NCBI GenBank assembly: GCA_001874325.1
Contig: MPCW01000006.1
Location: forward strand, 99,183 to 163,182
Origin: Flavobacterium sp. MedPE-SWcel
GTDB taxonomy: Bacteria > Bacteroidota > Bacteroidia > Flavobacteriales > Flavobacteriaceae
DNA: 64,000 nt
Direction: 5' to 3'
The notes under the pieces are model-generated. The model was given only the letters and a program-made list of their open reading frames with translations. It ran no database searches and had not been told where the DNA came from. Each line of letters starts with the position of its first letter. Position 1 is the first letter of the stretch. The position numbers and the translations under genes were made by a program. Positions 37,420-46,964 of this stretch are shown here, piece after piece.

Positions 37420-37453
37420 TAAAACACCCTTTACCATTGGTAAGGGGTGTTTT
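37420..37453. terminator. Rho-independent terminator
   Basis: AAAACACCCTTTACCATTGGTAAGGGGTGTTTT hairpin. Confidence 0.8.
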
Positions 37454-37483
37454 ATTTATATTTGTAATCATTTTATCCCTATC

Positions 37484-38053
37484 ATGAAGAAAATTCTCGT
37501 TATCGATAACTACGATAGTTTCACCTATAATCTTGTACATTACCTAGAAGACCTTAATTGTAACGTTACTATACTCCGCAATGATGAACTCATTATTGAA
37601 GATGTAGAAGATTTTGATAAAATTCTATTATCTCCAGGCCCTGGTATACCAAATGAAGCTGGACTACTTAAAGAGATTATTAGAACTCATGCTCCCAACA
37701 AAAGTATATTAGGTATTTGCCTTGGTCAGCAAGCAATAGCCGAAGTATTTGGAGGTAACTTAACAAACCTACCAACCGTTTATCATGGCGTTGCCACTAA
37801 AATTAAAATAACTGTAGATGACGAGACCTTGTTTAATAACCTTCCTTCTGAAATAGAGGTAAGTCGTTATCATTCATGGAGTGTAAACCCTACAGAGTTA
37901 CCCCCCACATTAGAACCTACATCATTAGATGAAAATGGTACTATAATGTCATTACGACATAGACAATTTGATGTAAAAGGAGTGCAATTTCACCCCGAAT
38001 CAGTACTAACCCCTCAAGGAAAGCAGATTTTAGAAAACTGGTTAAGTTCTTAA
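37484..38053 (+). CDS. Anthranilate/aminodeoxychorismate synthase component II (glutamine amidotransferase)
   Basis: ILVIDNYDSFTYNLVHYLE, LGICLGQQAIAEVFGG, GVQFHPESVLTPQGKQIL; trpG vs pabA cannot be resolved. Confidence 0.92.
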   Translation: MKKILVIDNYDSFTYNLVHYLEDLNCNVTILRNDELIIEDVEDFDKILLSPGPGIPNEAGLLKEIIRTHAPNKSILGICLGQQAIAEVFGGNLTNLPTVYHGVATKIKITVDDETLFNNLPSEIEVSRYHSWSVNPTELPPTLEPTSLDENGTIMSLRHRQFDVKGVQFHPESVLTPQGKQILENWLSS

Positions 38054-38058
38054 TTTAA

Positions 38059-38817
38059 TTATCGAGTAAACACTAATTTATTTCCATTAGACAGATTAGC
38101 ATCGTAACTATATCCTTCGTAATCAAATCTTTTTAAACCACTAAGCGATCGTATATTTTTATCTAAAATATAACGCACCATCATTCCCCTAGCCTTTTTA
38201 GCAAAAAAACTTATCATTTTTAACTTACCGTCTTTGTAATCTTTAAATTCAGGAGTAATAACAGGAACTTTTAGTGCTTTTATATCTACTGCATCAAAAT
38301 ATTCTTTACTGGCAAGGTTAACAAATAGCTCATCATCTTTAAGCTCTTCGTTTAAAGCATCAGTAATTATCTTTTTCCAAAAACCATATAAGTTTTTGTT
38401 CTCACCTATTTCTAATTTTGTTCCCATCTCTAATCGGTATGGTTGTATTAAATCAAGTGGTTTTAATAAACCATATAACCCCGAAAGTACTCGCAAGGTA
38501 TCTTGTAACTTATTTAACTTTGCTGTAGATATAGTATAAGCATCTAAACCTGTATATACATCACCATTAAAGGCATAAACAGCAGGACGAGCATTTTTTG
38601 TAGTAAATGGTGTTGCCCAATCCTGATTACGTTGCCAGTTCAAATCTGCCAACTTATCTGATATGCTCATCATCTGCATCAAATCAGTAGGTGTTTTTTC
38701 TTTAAGTACACTATGTATAATCTCTGATTGATCTAAAAAAGCAGATTCAGAGTGTTTACGTGATGGTAATTTTGTTTCAAAATCTAACGATTTTGCTGGC
38801 GATATAACAATTTTCAT
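38059..38817 (-). CDS. yaaA: Peroxide stress protein YaaA
   Basis: MKIVISPAKSLDFE, FAKKARGMMVRYIL. Confidence 0.92.
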   Translation of the reverse strand: MKIVISPAKSLDFETKLPSRKHSESAFLDQSEIIHSVLKEKTPTDLMQMMSISDKLADLNWQRNQDWATPFTTKNARPAVYAFNGDVYTGLDAYTISTAKLNKLQDTLRVLSGLYGLLKPLDLIQPYRLEMGTKLEIGENKNLYGFWKKIITDALNEELKDDELFVNLASKEYFDAVDIKALKVPVITPEFKDYKDGKLKMISFFAKKARGMMVRYILDKNIRSLSGLKRFDYEGYSYDANLSNGNKLVFTR

Positions 38818-38903
38818 TTATCCTTCTTTTATATTCTCAAAAATAGTGTGCTAAAATTACATCTACAACAGATTTTTTATCTTTGCTATAAACACCTTTA
38901 AAA

Positions 38904-39374
38904 ATGCTTAAAGCACTACGCAAACACAAACAAATAATACTGTATGGTATTAGTCTAGCTTTATTGCTTTTTTTACTCCGCTGGCTAGAACTACGGTTTT
39001 TAATACTAAACCATATGCAAGAAATTTACGGAGGTGTTATAGCAGTCATATTCACTTTACTGGGGATATGGCTTGCCTTAAAACTTACTAAGCCCAAAAA
39101 GGAAACTATAGTTGTAGAAAAGAAAATATACTTACAACAGGAAAAAGAATTTATACAAGATGAGGAAGCTTTAAAAGCTACAAATCTTAGTCCTCGCGAA
39201 ATGGATGTATTAGAACTAATGGCTAAAGGAATGAGTAATGCTGAAATTGCCGATAATTTATTTGTATCGCTAAATACTGTTAAAACACACTCGTCTAAAC
39301 TGTATGAAAAACTAGAAGTTAAACGACGTACCCAAGCTGTAGAAAAGGCAAGGCAACTAAGCCTTATTGCATAG
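38904..39374 (+). CDS. Membrane-anchored LuxR-type HTH regulator
   Basis: Two hydrophobic helices then LSPREMDVLELMAKGMSNAEIADNLFVSLNTVKTHSSKLYEKLEVKRRTQAV. Confidence 0.88.
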   Translation: MLKALRKHKQIILYGISLALLLFLLRWLELRFLILNHMQEIYGGVIAVIFTLLGIWLALKLTKPKKETIVVEKKIYLQQEKEFIQDEEALKATNLSPREMDVLELMAKGMSNAEIADNLFVSLNTVKTHSSKLYEKLEVKRRTQAVEKARQLSLIA

Positions 39375-39481
39375 TACTAAAGTTGTAAACGTACTATTTA
39401 TAAGGGAATCACCCGAAAGTATGAGTGGTATAAATCACATTTTTCACAACTTTGCTCAACAAACATAAAAACAAAAACATA

Positions 39482-40012
39482 ATGAAAAAACTTGTATTAA
39501 CATTCGGACTTATTTCTGGATTTATTAGTGTATTGGGCTTCCTAATTATGATGTTAAACCCAGATAGCATCGATTTTGAAAATGGAATGATCTATGGCTA
39601 CGCATCAATGCTGCTTGCCTTTTCATTAATATTTGTTGCTATTAAAAGTTTTAGAGATAAACATAATGAAGGTGTTATTTCTTTCGGGAAAGCTTTTAGA
39701 ATAGGACTATACATTTGCCTTATCGCTTCTACTGTTTATGTAGTAGTATGGCTTATCGACTATTACTTTTTCCTTGATGATTTTTGGGGTAAGTACATTG
39801 AAATGTCTAAAAATGATTTAATAGCCAAAGGAACGCCTCAAGAAGAAATCGATACAATGGTGTCTGAAGTAGAAGGATGGAAAGAGTTATATAAAAATCC
39901 ATTAGTGGCAGGGCTTATTACCTATACTGAAATTTTACCTGTAGGCCTACTAATATCACTTATTGCAGCAGCAATACTAAAACGTAAACCAAAAACAGCA
40001 CAAACAATATAA
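39482..40012 (+). CDS. DUF4199-family membrane protein
   Basis: Start reassigned to MKKLVLTFGLISG; 4 TM pattern typical of DUF4199. Confidence 0.75.
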   Translation: MKKLVLTFGLISGFISVLGFLIMMLNPDSIDFENGMIYGYASMLLAFSLIFVAIKSFRDKHNEGVISFGKAFRIGLYICLIASTVYVVVWLIDYYFFLDDFWGKYIEMSKNDLIAKGTPQEEIDTMVSEVEGWKELYKNPLVAGLITYTEILPVGLLISLIAAAILKRKPKTAQTI

Positions 40013-40014
40013 TC

Positions 40015-40368
40015 ATGGGAAAAGTAACAGGCATTGGCGGATTCTTTTTCCGTTCTAAAGACAATGTTGCTCTTGGGCAATGGTATGAAAAACATTTAGG
40101 TATTACTTCTAAAGAAAACGGATACATCTGGAATCAAGAAGCAGGAGGAACAGTGTTTTCTCCTTTTAAAGAGGATACTGACTATTTTGGAAGTAATCAG
40201 CAATTTATGGTAAACTTTCGAGTAGAAGATCTCGATGGATTAATGGAGAAACTAATTGCAGAAGGTGTAAAAACTGATGAAAAACGAATGAATGAATCTT
40301 ACGGTAAATTTGCATGGATATATGACCCCGAAGGCAATAAAATAGAGCTTTGGGAACCTGTAAATTAA
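40015..40368 (+). CDS. VOC (glyoxalase/bleomycin resistance) family protein
   Basis: FFFRSKDNVALGQWYEKHLGI, YDPEGNKIELWEP. Confidence 0.9.
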   Translation: MGKVTGIGGFFFRSKDNVALGQWYEKHLGITSKENGYIWNQEAGGTVFSPFKEDTDYFGSNQQFMVNFRVEDLDGLMEKLIAEGVKTDEKRMNESYGKFAWIYDPEGNKIELWEPVN

Positions 40369-40399
40369 AACAAATAACAAGATAAATAAATTAAGATTA

Positions 40400-40423
40400 A
40401 GAGCCTCAACGGGCTCTTTTTTA
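40400..40423. terminator. Rho-independent terminator
   Basis: AGAGCCTCAACGGGCTCTTTTTT. Confidence 0.75.
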
Positions 40424-40464
40424 TTACCTCTATTTTGCTATATTTGTTATAAAGCATTGCTATT

Positions 40465-41052
40465 ATGAACATGTATTCACAAATAAATGAAAATATAAGT
40501 CGCTACGTTTCTTTCTCTAAAGAAGAGCTTGAGGTCTTTAATTCATTATTAGAATACAGAAAAGTTCCAAAAAAAACAATAATGCTACGCCAAGGCGAAA
40601 TGTGTGATTTTGAAGCCTTTGTTGTAAAAGGGTGTGTACGAACATACTATATTGATACTAATGGTTTTGAAGTGGTATTACAGTTTGCTACTGAAAATGC
40701 ATGGGTTAGCGATATCTCTTTCAGTATTTACGAAACCGACACTAGCAACATTTTTATAGAAACGCTAGAAGATTGCGAGTTCCTAATCTTTACTCCCGAA
40801 ACTAAAGAAGAACTTTGCCAGAAAGCACCTTGCTTTGAGCGTGCCTTTCGTATATTATTACAACGTCATTTATCTGTTACACAGAATAGACTTTTCAGAA
40901 CGATATCTAAATCGGCTACCGAAAAATATCTTGAGTTTTTAAAACTATACCCTACTTTACCACAACGTGTAGCACAACACTATATTGCTTCTTACCTTGG
41001 TATATCTGCTGAATTTTTAAGTAAAGTACGTACCAAACTGGCAAAAGGCTAA
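40465..41052 (+). CDS. Crp/Fnr-family (cyclic nucleotide-binding) regulator
   Basis: RQGEMCDFEAFVVKGCVRTYYID; C-terminal HTH RVAQHYIASYLGISAEFLSKVRTKLAK. Confidence 0.85.
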   Translation: MNMYSQINENISRYVSFSKEELEVFNSLLEYRKVPKKTIMLRQGEMCDFEAFVVKGCVRTYYIDTNGFEVVLQFATENAWVSDISFSIYETDTSNIFIETLEDCEFLIFTPETKEELCQKAPCFERAFRILLQRHLSVTQNRLFRTISKSATEKYLEFLKLYPTLPQRVAQHYIASYLGISAEFLSKVRTKLAKG

Positions 41053-41202
41053 TTAAAATAATCTTCTTTTTAGATTACTAATTAGTCATCCCCTCTTTTC
41101 TTCTTTATTCAATTTCAAGTAACGCGTTTTCTTGTCCTAGTTCAATGTACAGGTTTGTATTATAAAGCAACTTTGTAATGTAATCTTAAACAACCAATTA
41201 CT

Positions 41203-42087
41203 ATGGACAGAAAAGATTTTATAAAAAAAGGACTTATGGGAACAGGGATGTTCATAGCATCTGGCACTCTAGGTAATACCTTAAAAAACGACATCGACGA
41301 AATACAGCCACTCGAACCCATTGGCTATAACCATTTACCTAATACTAAATCTTTAATTATGGAAAACACTGTTTTACACAAAGCCGAGACTAGAGGACAC
41401 GCTAATCATGGCTGGCTAGACTCTCATCATACATTTAGTTTTGCTAGTTACCATAACCCTGACAGAATGCACTTTGGGGTACTAAGAGTATTAAATGATG
41501 ATCGAGTAGATGCGGGAATGGGGTTTAGCACTCATCCTCATGATAATATGGAGATTATCTCTATTCCGCTTGAAGGAGATCTCCAGCATAAAGATAATAT
41601 GGGGAATACCTCTGTTATTAAAAAAGGAGATATACAAGTTATGAGTGCTGGTACAGGCATTATGCATAGCGAATACAACAAGAATAGTGATAAACTAACT
41701 AAATTTTTACAAATATGGGTATTCCCTAAAAAACGAAATGTAACGCCTCGTTATGATCAAATAACACTTAATAAAGCTGATAATCGTAATAAATTACAAC
41801 AAATATTATCACCTAACCCTTATGATGAAGGTGTATGGATACATCAAGACGCATGGTTTCACATGGGAGAATTTGATAAAGACATAACTACAGAGTATAA
41901 ACTAAAAAAAGAAGGTAACGGTATATATGCTTTTGTTTTAGAAGGTGATTTCACCATTGGAAATATTGCATTAAACCGTCGTGATGGACTAGGCATTTGG
42001 GATACCGATTCTATAACATTAAAAGCAGATGCTAAAGATGCTAAAATATTATTGATGGAAGTACCCATGGCCTTAAGACGACTGTAA
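41203..42087 (+). CDS. Pirin-family protein with N-terminal signal/Tat-like extension
   Basis: ETRGHANHGWLDSHHTFSFASY, HPHDNMEIISIPLEGDLQHKDNMGN; N-terminus MDRKDFIKKGLMGTGMFIASGTLG. Confidence 0.88.
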   Translation: MDRKDFIKKGLMGTGMFIASGTLGNTLKNDIDEIQPLEPIGYNHLPNTKSLIMENTVLHKAETRGHANHGWLDSHHTFSFASYHNPDRMHFGVLRVLNDDRVDAGMGFSTHPHDNMEIISIPLEGDLQHKDNMGNTSVIKKGDIQVMSAGTGIMHSEYNKNSDKLTKFLQIWVFPKKRNVTPRYDQITLNKADNRNKLQQILSPNPYDEGVWIHQDAWFHMGEFDKDITTEYKLKKEGNGIYAFVLEGDFTIGNIALNRRDGLGIWDTDSITLKADAKDAKILLMEVPMALRRL

Positions 42088-42136
42088 ACTATAAATAGCT
42101 TACAGTCTTTAAATATTAATATTAAATAACAAAATT

Positions 42137-42667
42137 ATGAATACTACAAAATGGTCGATAGACCCAACACACTCAGAGATAGGTTTTAAAGTAAAACACA
42201 TGATGTTTACTAATGTATCAGGTAATTTTACCGATTTTAATGCTTCGGTGCTAACAGAAGATGAAAATTTTGAAAATGCAAAGTTCGATTTTAGTACTAC
42301 TATTGATTCTGTAACTACTGGTAATACAGATAGAGACAATCATTTAAAAAGTGGTGATTTTTTTGACATAGAAAAATTTCCAAAAATGACATTTACCTCA
42401 ACTGCCTTTACTAAAAAAAGTGATGGAGAATATACATTAACAGGTAACCTTACAGTACGTGATACAACTAACCCTGTAAATCTTGATGTTGATTTTGGTG
42501 GTATAGGTAAAGATCCTTGGGGAAATATAAAAGCAGGATTATCGGCTACAGGAAAACTAAACCGTAAAGACTTTGGGCTTACTTGGAACTCTGCTCTAGA
42601 AACTGGTGGTGTATTAGTAGGCGAAGAAATAAAACTGAATATTGAATTACAATTTGTAAAAGAGTAA
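42137..42667 (+). CDS. YceI-family protein
   Basis: WSIDPTHSEIGFKVKHMMFTNVSGNF, VGEEIKLNIELQF. Confidence 0.92.
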   Translation: MNTTKWSIDPTHSEIGFKVKHMMFTNVSGNFTDFNASVLTEDENFENAKFDFSTTIDSVTTGNTDRDNHLKSGDFFDIEKFPKMTFTSTAFTKKSDGEYTLTGNLTVRDTTNPVNLDVDFGGIGKDPWGNIKAGLSATGKLNRKDFGLTWNSALETGGVLVGEEIKLNIELQFVKE

Positions 42668-42679
42668 ATCGTTTACAAT

Positions 42680-42722
42680 TTTTATACAATCTGTCTTATT
42701 TTACAAGGCAGATTGTATAAAA
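42680..42722. terminator. Bidirectional hairpin terminator
   Basis: TTTTATACAATCTGTCTT...AAGGCAGATTGTATAAAA. Confidence 0.65.
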
Positions 42723-42726
42723 TAAA

Positions 42727-43224
42727 TTAATTGCTATTTAATAAATCTCTTTTTGTTTTAGGTATAAAATCAAAATTAGAATCTTCATTAGCCTTTAACA
42801 AATAATGATAAACATTTTGATTTCCTATTGTTATAGCATAAGAGTCTACAAATTGCCACCCTAAACTATTCATATAATTTAAAGCATCCATAACAGAATT
42901 AAACTGTATAATATTACCATCCTTATCTCTTATTCTTGTATCCTCAAAAAAAGTTGCATCTTGCCCATAATCTATCTGTATATTTACTTTTTTAGAAAAT
43001 AGTTTACCTGTAGCTAATAACAAACAATATTTCACATCATAACGTAAACTATCTCTAGGAATATATGTAGTTATTAATCCTTTTTTCTTACCATCCAAGA
43101 GTCTTTGTCTCTCTTCTTTTGACCTTTTTTGAGAAAAGCAGATAGTTGTGGTAAAAATAAACAAGAGTAATAGTAACTTTTTCACGATATTAAATTTATA
43201 GTTGTTGGATTTAATTACAATCAC
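42727..43224 (-). CDS. Hypothetical secreted protein
   Basis: Signal peptide LLLLLFIFTTTICFS; no family recognised. Confidence 0.65.
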   Translation of the reverse strand: MIVIKSNNYKFNIVKKLLLLLFIFTTTICFSQKRSKEERQRLLDGKKKGLITTYIPRDSLRYDVKYCLLLATGKLFSKKVNIQIDYGQDATFFEDTRIRDKDGNIIQFNSVMDALNYMNSLGWQFVDSYAITIGNQNVYHYLLKANEDSNFDFIPKTKRDLLNSN

Positions 43225-43226
43225 TC

Positions 43227-43691
43227 CTACTCTTTTGATTTAGAATAAGTGACAGGACTACATTGAGAAAAATTTTCAGGAGCGGTAACTCCAAACTTGT
43301 GAGTCTTAATATATTCTTCTAAAAGAGCTTTAAACCCATTTTGCTTTTCTACAGGAATACCTCTAAAATGATATAAAAAGTAGTCAATCGTACCGTCAGC
43401 ATTAATATAAATACGATTAAAACTAGGTGTTCTTTTTGTCCAATAAAACTTTTTTTCTGTAAGAAAAACGCCTAAGTCTTGTAAAAACGACTGGTAGGCT
43501 TTTATATGTTTCTCTACAGCCATTTTTTCCTTAAAAACAGCTTTAGTAGAATCTGCATGTATTCCACTTTTATAATTGTCTTCGATAGCAGGGTAAATAC
43601 CTTTTTCTTTAGCTTCTTCAAAACTCATTACTTTTTGAGCTGTCATTGTAACAGTCAAAAAACTAAACACTACTAAGACAATTAATTTCAT
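43227..43691 (-). CDS. Hypothetical secreted protein
   Basis: Signal peptide MKLIVLVVFSFLTVTMTAQ; no family recognised. Confidence 0.65.
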   Translation of the reverse strand: MKLIVLVVFSFLTVTMTAQKVMSFEEAKEKGIYPAIEDNYKSGIHADSTKAVFKEKMAVEKHIKAYQSFLQDLGVFLTEKKFYWTKRTPSFNRIYINADGTIDYFLYHFRGIPVEKQNGFKALLEEYIKTHKFGVTAPENFSQCSPVTYSKSKE

Positions 43692-43711
43692 AATTATATA
43701 TATTTTATTAT

Positions 43712-44752
43712 TTACTCCTCTCCTGCTGCTGTATTTGATTTAGAATAATTACGCCATTTTTCTATACAGTCTACCATATCCTGTGGTAGTTCTGTATCAA
43801 AACTCATAAACTCCTCAGTAATAGGGTGCTTAAAACCTAAAGTTTTAGCATGTAGTGCCTGCCTTGGCAACGTTTTAAAACAATTATCTATAAACTGCTT
43901 GTATTTAGTAAAAGTTGTTCCTTTTAGTATTCTTTCTCCACCATAACGTTCATCATTAAATAGAGTGTGTCCTATATGCTTCATGTGTACACGTATTTGG
44001 TGTGTACGTCCTGTTTCTAGCTTACAAGAAACCATAGTAATATAACCTAAACGCTCTAATACTTTATAATGAGTAACAGCAGGTTTACCCTCGCTCTCAT
44101 CAGCAAAAACAGCCATTTGCATACGGTCTTTTAAGTGACGACCTATGTTACCTTCTATAGTACCTTCATCTTCCTCTACATTACCCCATACTAATGCTAC
44201 ATACTCTCTTTCAGATGTCTTTTCGGCAAATTGCTTACTAAGGTATGCCATAGCATGCTCTGTCTTGGCTACAACTAGTAATCCAGATGTATCCTTATCA
44301 ATACGGTGTACAAGCCCTGGTCTTTCGCTACTATTCATTGGTAAATTCTCAAAGTGATATGCTAATGCATTCACTAATGTACCTGAATAGTTACCATGCC
44401 CTGGATGTACTACCATACCTGGCTCTTTGTTTACTACTAAAAGCTCATCATCTTCATAGACTATATCTATTGGAATATTTTCTGGCTCTAATAAATATTC
44501 ATGAGGTGGATGTGATAATAATACACGCACTACATCATTAGCCTTAACCTTATGATTTGATTTTACAGGAACATCATTTACATAAATATTTCCTGCCGTA
44601 GCTGCTTGCTGTATTTTATTTCGGGTAGCATTCTCTACCAAATTCATCAAAAACTTATCCACACGCAAAGGCGATTGTCCTTTACCTGCTTCAAAACGGT
44701 GATGCTCATATAATTCGTCGTCTAATTCTTGCTCAATTGCGGGCTTAGTCAT
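43712..44752 (-). CDS. rluD: RluA/RluD-family pseudouridine synthase
   Basis: S4 domain RVDKFLMNLVENATRNKIQQA; RPGLVHRIDKDTSGLLVVAK; start chosen as MTKPAIEQ. Confidence 0.92.
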   Translation of the reverse strand: MTKPAIEQELDDELYEHHRFEAGKGQSPLRVDKFLMNLVENATRNKIQQAATAGNIYVNDVPVKSNHKVKANDVVRVLLSHPPHEYLLEPENIPIDIVYEDDELLVVNKEPGMVVHPGHGNYSGTLVNALAYHFENLPMNSSERPGLVHRIDKDTSGLLVVAKTEHAMAYLSKQFAEKTSEREYVALVWGNVEEDEGTIEGNIGRHLKDRMQMAVFADESEGKPAVTHYKVLERLGYITMVSCKLETGRTHQIRVHMKHIGHTLFNDERYGGERILKGTTFTKYKQFIDNCFKTLPRQALHAKTLGFKHPITEEFMSFDTELPQDMVDCIEKWRNYSKSNTAAGEE

Positions 44753-45368
44753 TTGTTGTTTCTGTATCTTCTGCATTTATATCAATATCTTCTTCTACAT
44801 CTATAGGTTCGTTATAACCTGTTTTTCCATCTCCTAAAACAAAATCTATCTTAGAAGCCTTCTTTACCATATCGCCTACCTTTAATTTCTTACCATTCTG
44901 CCACATCTCTAATACAACATCCTTGGCTAAGTATGGGCTATATGTTTTCTTTCCTTCTATAAGACCAATAGCTCTAAGGTTAGGTATTGCTTGTCTGTAT
45001 GTTTTTTGTAATAAATCAGGTAGCTTCACATCGTTATAACCTCCTGCATTTACTTTTATATATATTTTTCGATGTTCTTTAACTGTAACTTTAGGCAAAG
45101 GGTCTTGCTGCATAACACTATATGGAGGGTAACTTTTATTAAAATCCATAGTGTCTAATATTACATACTGTAAGTTTATTTTCTCTAGAGATTGCTCTGC
45201 TCTTTTTATCGACATTTTAGTTAAATCTGGTACTGGTATTTCCTGCCCGTGATTAGTGGTACTGTCCATCCATTTTAACACACCAAATATCGCTATAAGG
45301 GTTATAACTAATGCTATTGCTAGCTGTATTAATAAAGCTCTACTTGTCAAAAAGTTTTTAATGCTCAT
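44745..45368 (-). CDS. PASTA-domain membrane protein
   Basis: Single TM then PDLTKMSIKRAEQSLEKINLQY and LPDLLQKTYRQAIPNLRAIGL PASTA repeats. Confidence 0.85.
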   Translation of the reverse strand: MSIKNFLTSRALLIQLAIALVITLIAIFGVLKWMDSTTNHGQEIPVPDLTKMSIKRAEQSLEKINLQYVILDTMDFNKSYPPYSVMQQDPLPKVTVKEHRKIYIKVNAGGYNDVKLPDLLQKTYRQAIPNLRAIGLIEGKKTYSPYLAKDVVLEMWQNGKKLKVGDMVKKASKIDFVLGDGKTGYNEPIDVEEDIDINAEDTETTND

Positions 45369-45470
45369 CTAATGTCGGTTTTGGCAAAGATATAAATAAT
45401 AACAAACTTATATGTTTGAATAATTAATGATATTTTTGTGTGTAAGAAACAGTAATATTAACGAGGGCTA

Positions 45471-46445
45471 ATGAAAAATGTTGCCATTATAATGGGAGGA
45501 TATTCTAGTGAATATCAGATATCTTTACAAAGCGGAAATGTAGTATACCGCAACCTAGACAAATCAAAATATCATATCTACCGTGTGCATATCTTAAAGG
45601 ATAAATGGGTAATGGTCGATAATGAGGAAAATGAATACCCTATTAACCGACATGATTTTACCGTTGATTATCAGGGTGCTAAAATAATTTTTGATGTAGT
45701 ATTTAATGCTATACATGGTACTCCTGGCGAAGATGGGCTTATACTAGCCTACTTAGAGCTCTTTGGGATACCACATACATCATGTAATTATTATCAGGCA
45801 GCTTTAACCTTTAATAAACGTGATTTATTATCAGCACTAAAACCTTATGGTATAAAAACAGCAACTTCACATTATATCAATTTAGGTGATACAATTAACG
45901 AAGATGCTATTTTAGATAAAATAAAACTTCCATGTTTTGTTAAACCTAATAAAGCAGGGTCTAGCTTCGGAATCTCTAAGGTTATTACTAAAGAAGAGTT
46001 TACTCCCGCTATAGAAAAAGCATTTAAAGAGGATAGCGAAATACTCGTAGAAAGCTTTCTTGATGGAACAGAGATTTCAGTAGGTGTTATTAACTATAAA
46101 GGGAATATTACAGTACTTCCAATGACAGAAATCGTGTCAGAGAACGAATTCTTTGATTATGAAGCTAAGTACTTAGGTAAATCAGAAGAAATTACCCCTG
46201 CACGTATCTCTCCAGAAATGACTAAAAAAGTAGCTGTTATTGCTGAAAAAATATACGATATATTAAAAATGGACGGTTTTTCGCGTAGTGAATTTATTAT
46301 TGTGGATAATGAACCATACATATTAGAACTAAATACTGTACCTGGATTAACTACGGAAAGTATATTACCACAACAAGCTCGTAAAGCAGATATAACACTA
46401 CCCGAGCTCTTTGAGAATGCCATTGAACTAGCACTAAAAAAATAA
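45471..46445 (+). CDS. ddl: D-alanine--D-alanine ligase
   Basis: VAIIMGGYSSEYQISLQSG, GTPGEDG, KPNKAGSSFGISKV, ELNTVPGLTTESILPQQ. Confidence 0.95.
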   Translation: MKNVAIIMGGYSSEYQISLQSGNVVYRNLDKSKYHIYRVHILKDKWVMVDNEENEYPINRHDFTVDYQGAKIIFDVVFNAIHGTPGEDGLILAYLELFGIPHTSCNYYQAALTFNKRDLLSALKPYGIKTATSHYINLGDTINEDAILDKIKLPCFVKPNKAGSSFGISKVITKEEFTPAIEKAFKEDSEILVESFLDGTEISVGVINYKGNITVLPMTEIVSENEFFDYEAKYLGKSEEITPARISPEMTKKVAVIAEKIYDILKMDGFSRSEFIIVDNEPYILELNTVPGLTTESILPQQARKADITLPELFENAIELALKK

Positions 46446-46450
46446 AACTA

Positions 46451-46480
46451 ATTGTAAATTTGTATAACACAATTTACAAT
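46451..46480. promoter_or_regulatory. Inverted repeat overlapping a candidate -7 element upstream of coaD
   Basis: ATTGTAAATT-N10-AATTTACAAT perfect arms; TAAATTTG at 46455-46462. Confidence 0.45.
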
Positions 46481-46493
46481 CAATACACATATT

Positions 46494-46949
46494 ATGAAAA
46501 CAGCTGTATTTCCAGGGTCATTTGATCCTATTACGTTAGGACATTATGATATAATAAAAAGAGGTATTAGCCTTTTTGACAAAGTAATAGTAGCTATTGG
46601 TGTTAATGCCGAAAAGAAATATATGTTTTCTCTTGAAGAGCGAAAACGTTTTATAGAAGAAGCTTTTAAAGATGAACCAAAAGTAGAAGTTATAACTTAC
46701 CAAGGGCTTACTATTGATTTATGCCGAAAAATAGGGGCTGAATTTATATTAAGAGGATTACGTAACCCTGCCGATTTTGAATTTGAAAAAGCCATTGCCC
46801 ATACCAACAGAGAACTATCTAAAATAGAAACCGTATTCTTACTTACAGCTGCAAGAACATCATTTATAAGCTCTAGTATAGTGCGTGATGTATTACGTAA
46901 TGGTGGTGATTATACTATTCTTGTTCCTGACTCAGTAAGAGTAAAATAG
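46494..46949 (+). CDS. coaD: Phosphopantetheine adenylyltransferase
   Basis: AVFPGSFDPITLGHYDIIKRG, RTSFISSSIVRDV. Confidence 0.95.
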   Translation: MKTAVFPGSFDPITLGHYDIIKRGISLFDKVIVAIGVNAEKKYMFSLEERKRFIEEAFKDEPKVEVITYQGLTIDLCRKIGAEFILRGLRNPADFEFEKAIAHTNRELSKIETVFLLTAARTSFISSSIVRDVLRNGGDYTILVPDSVRVK

Positions 46950-46964
46950 AGTACTACAACATTT

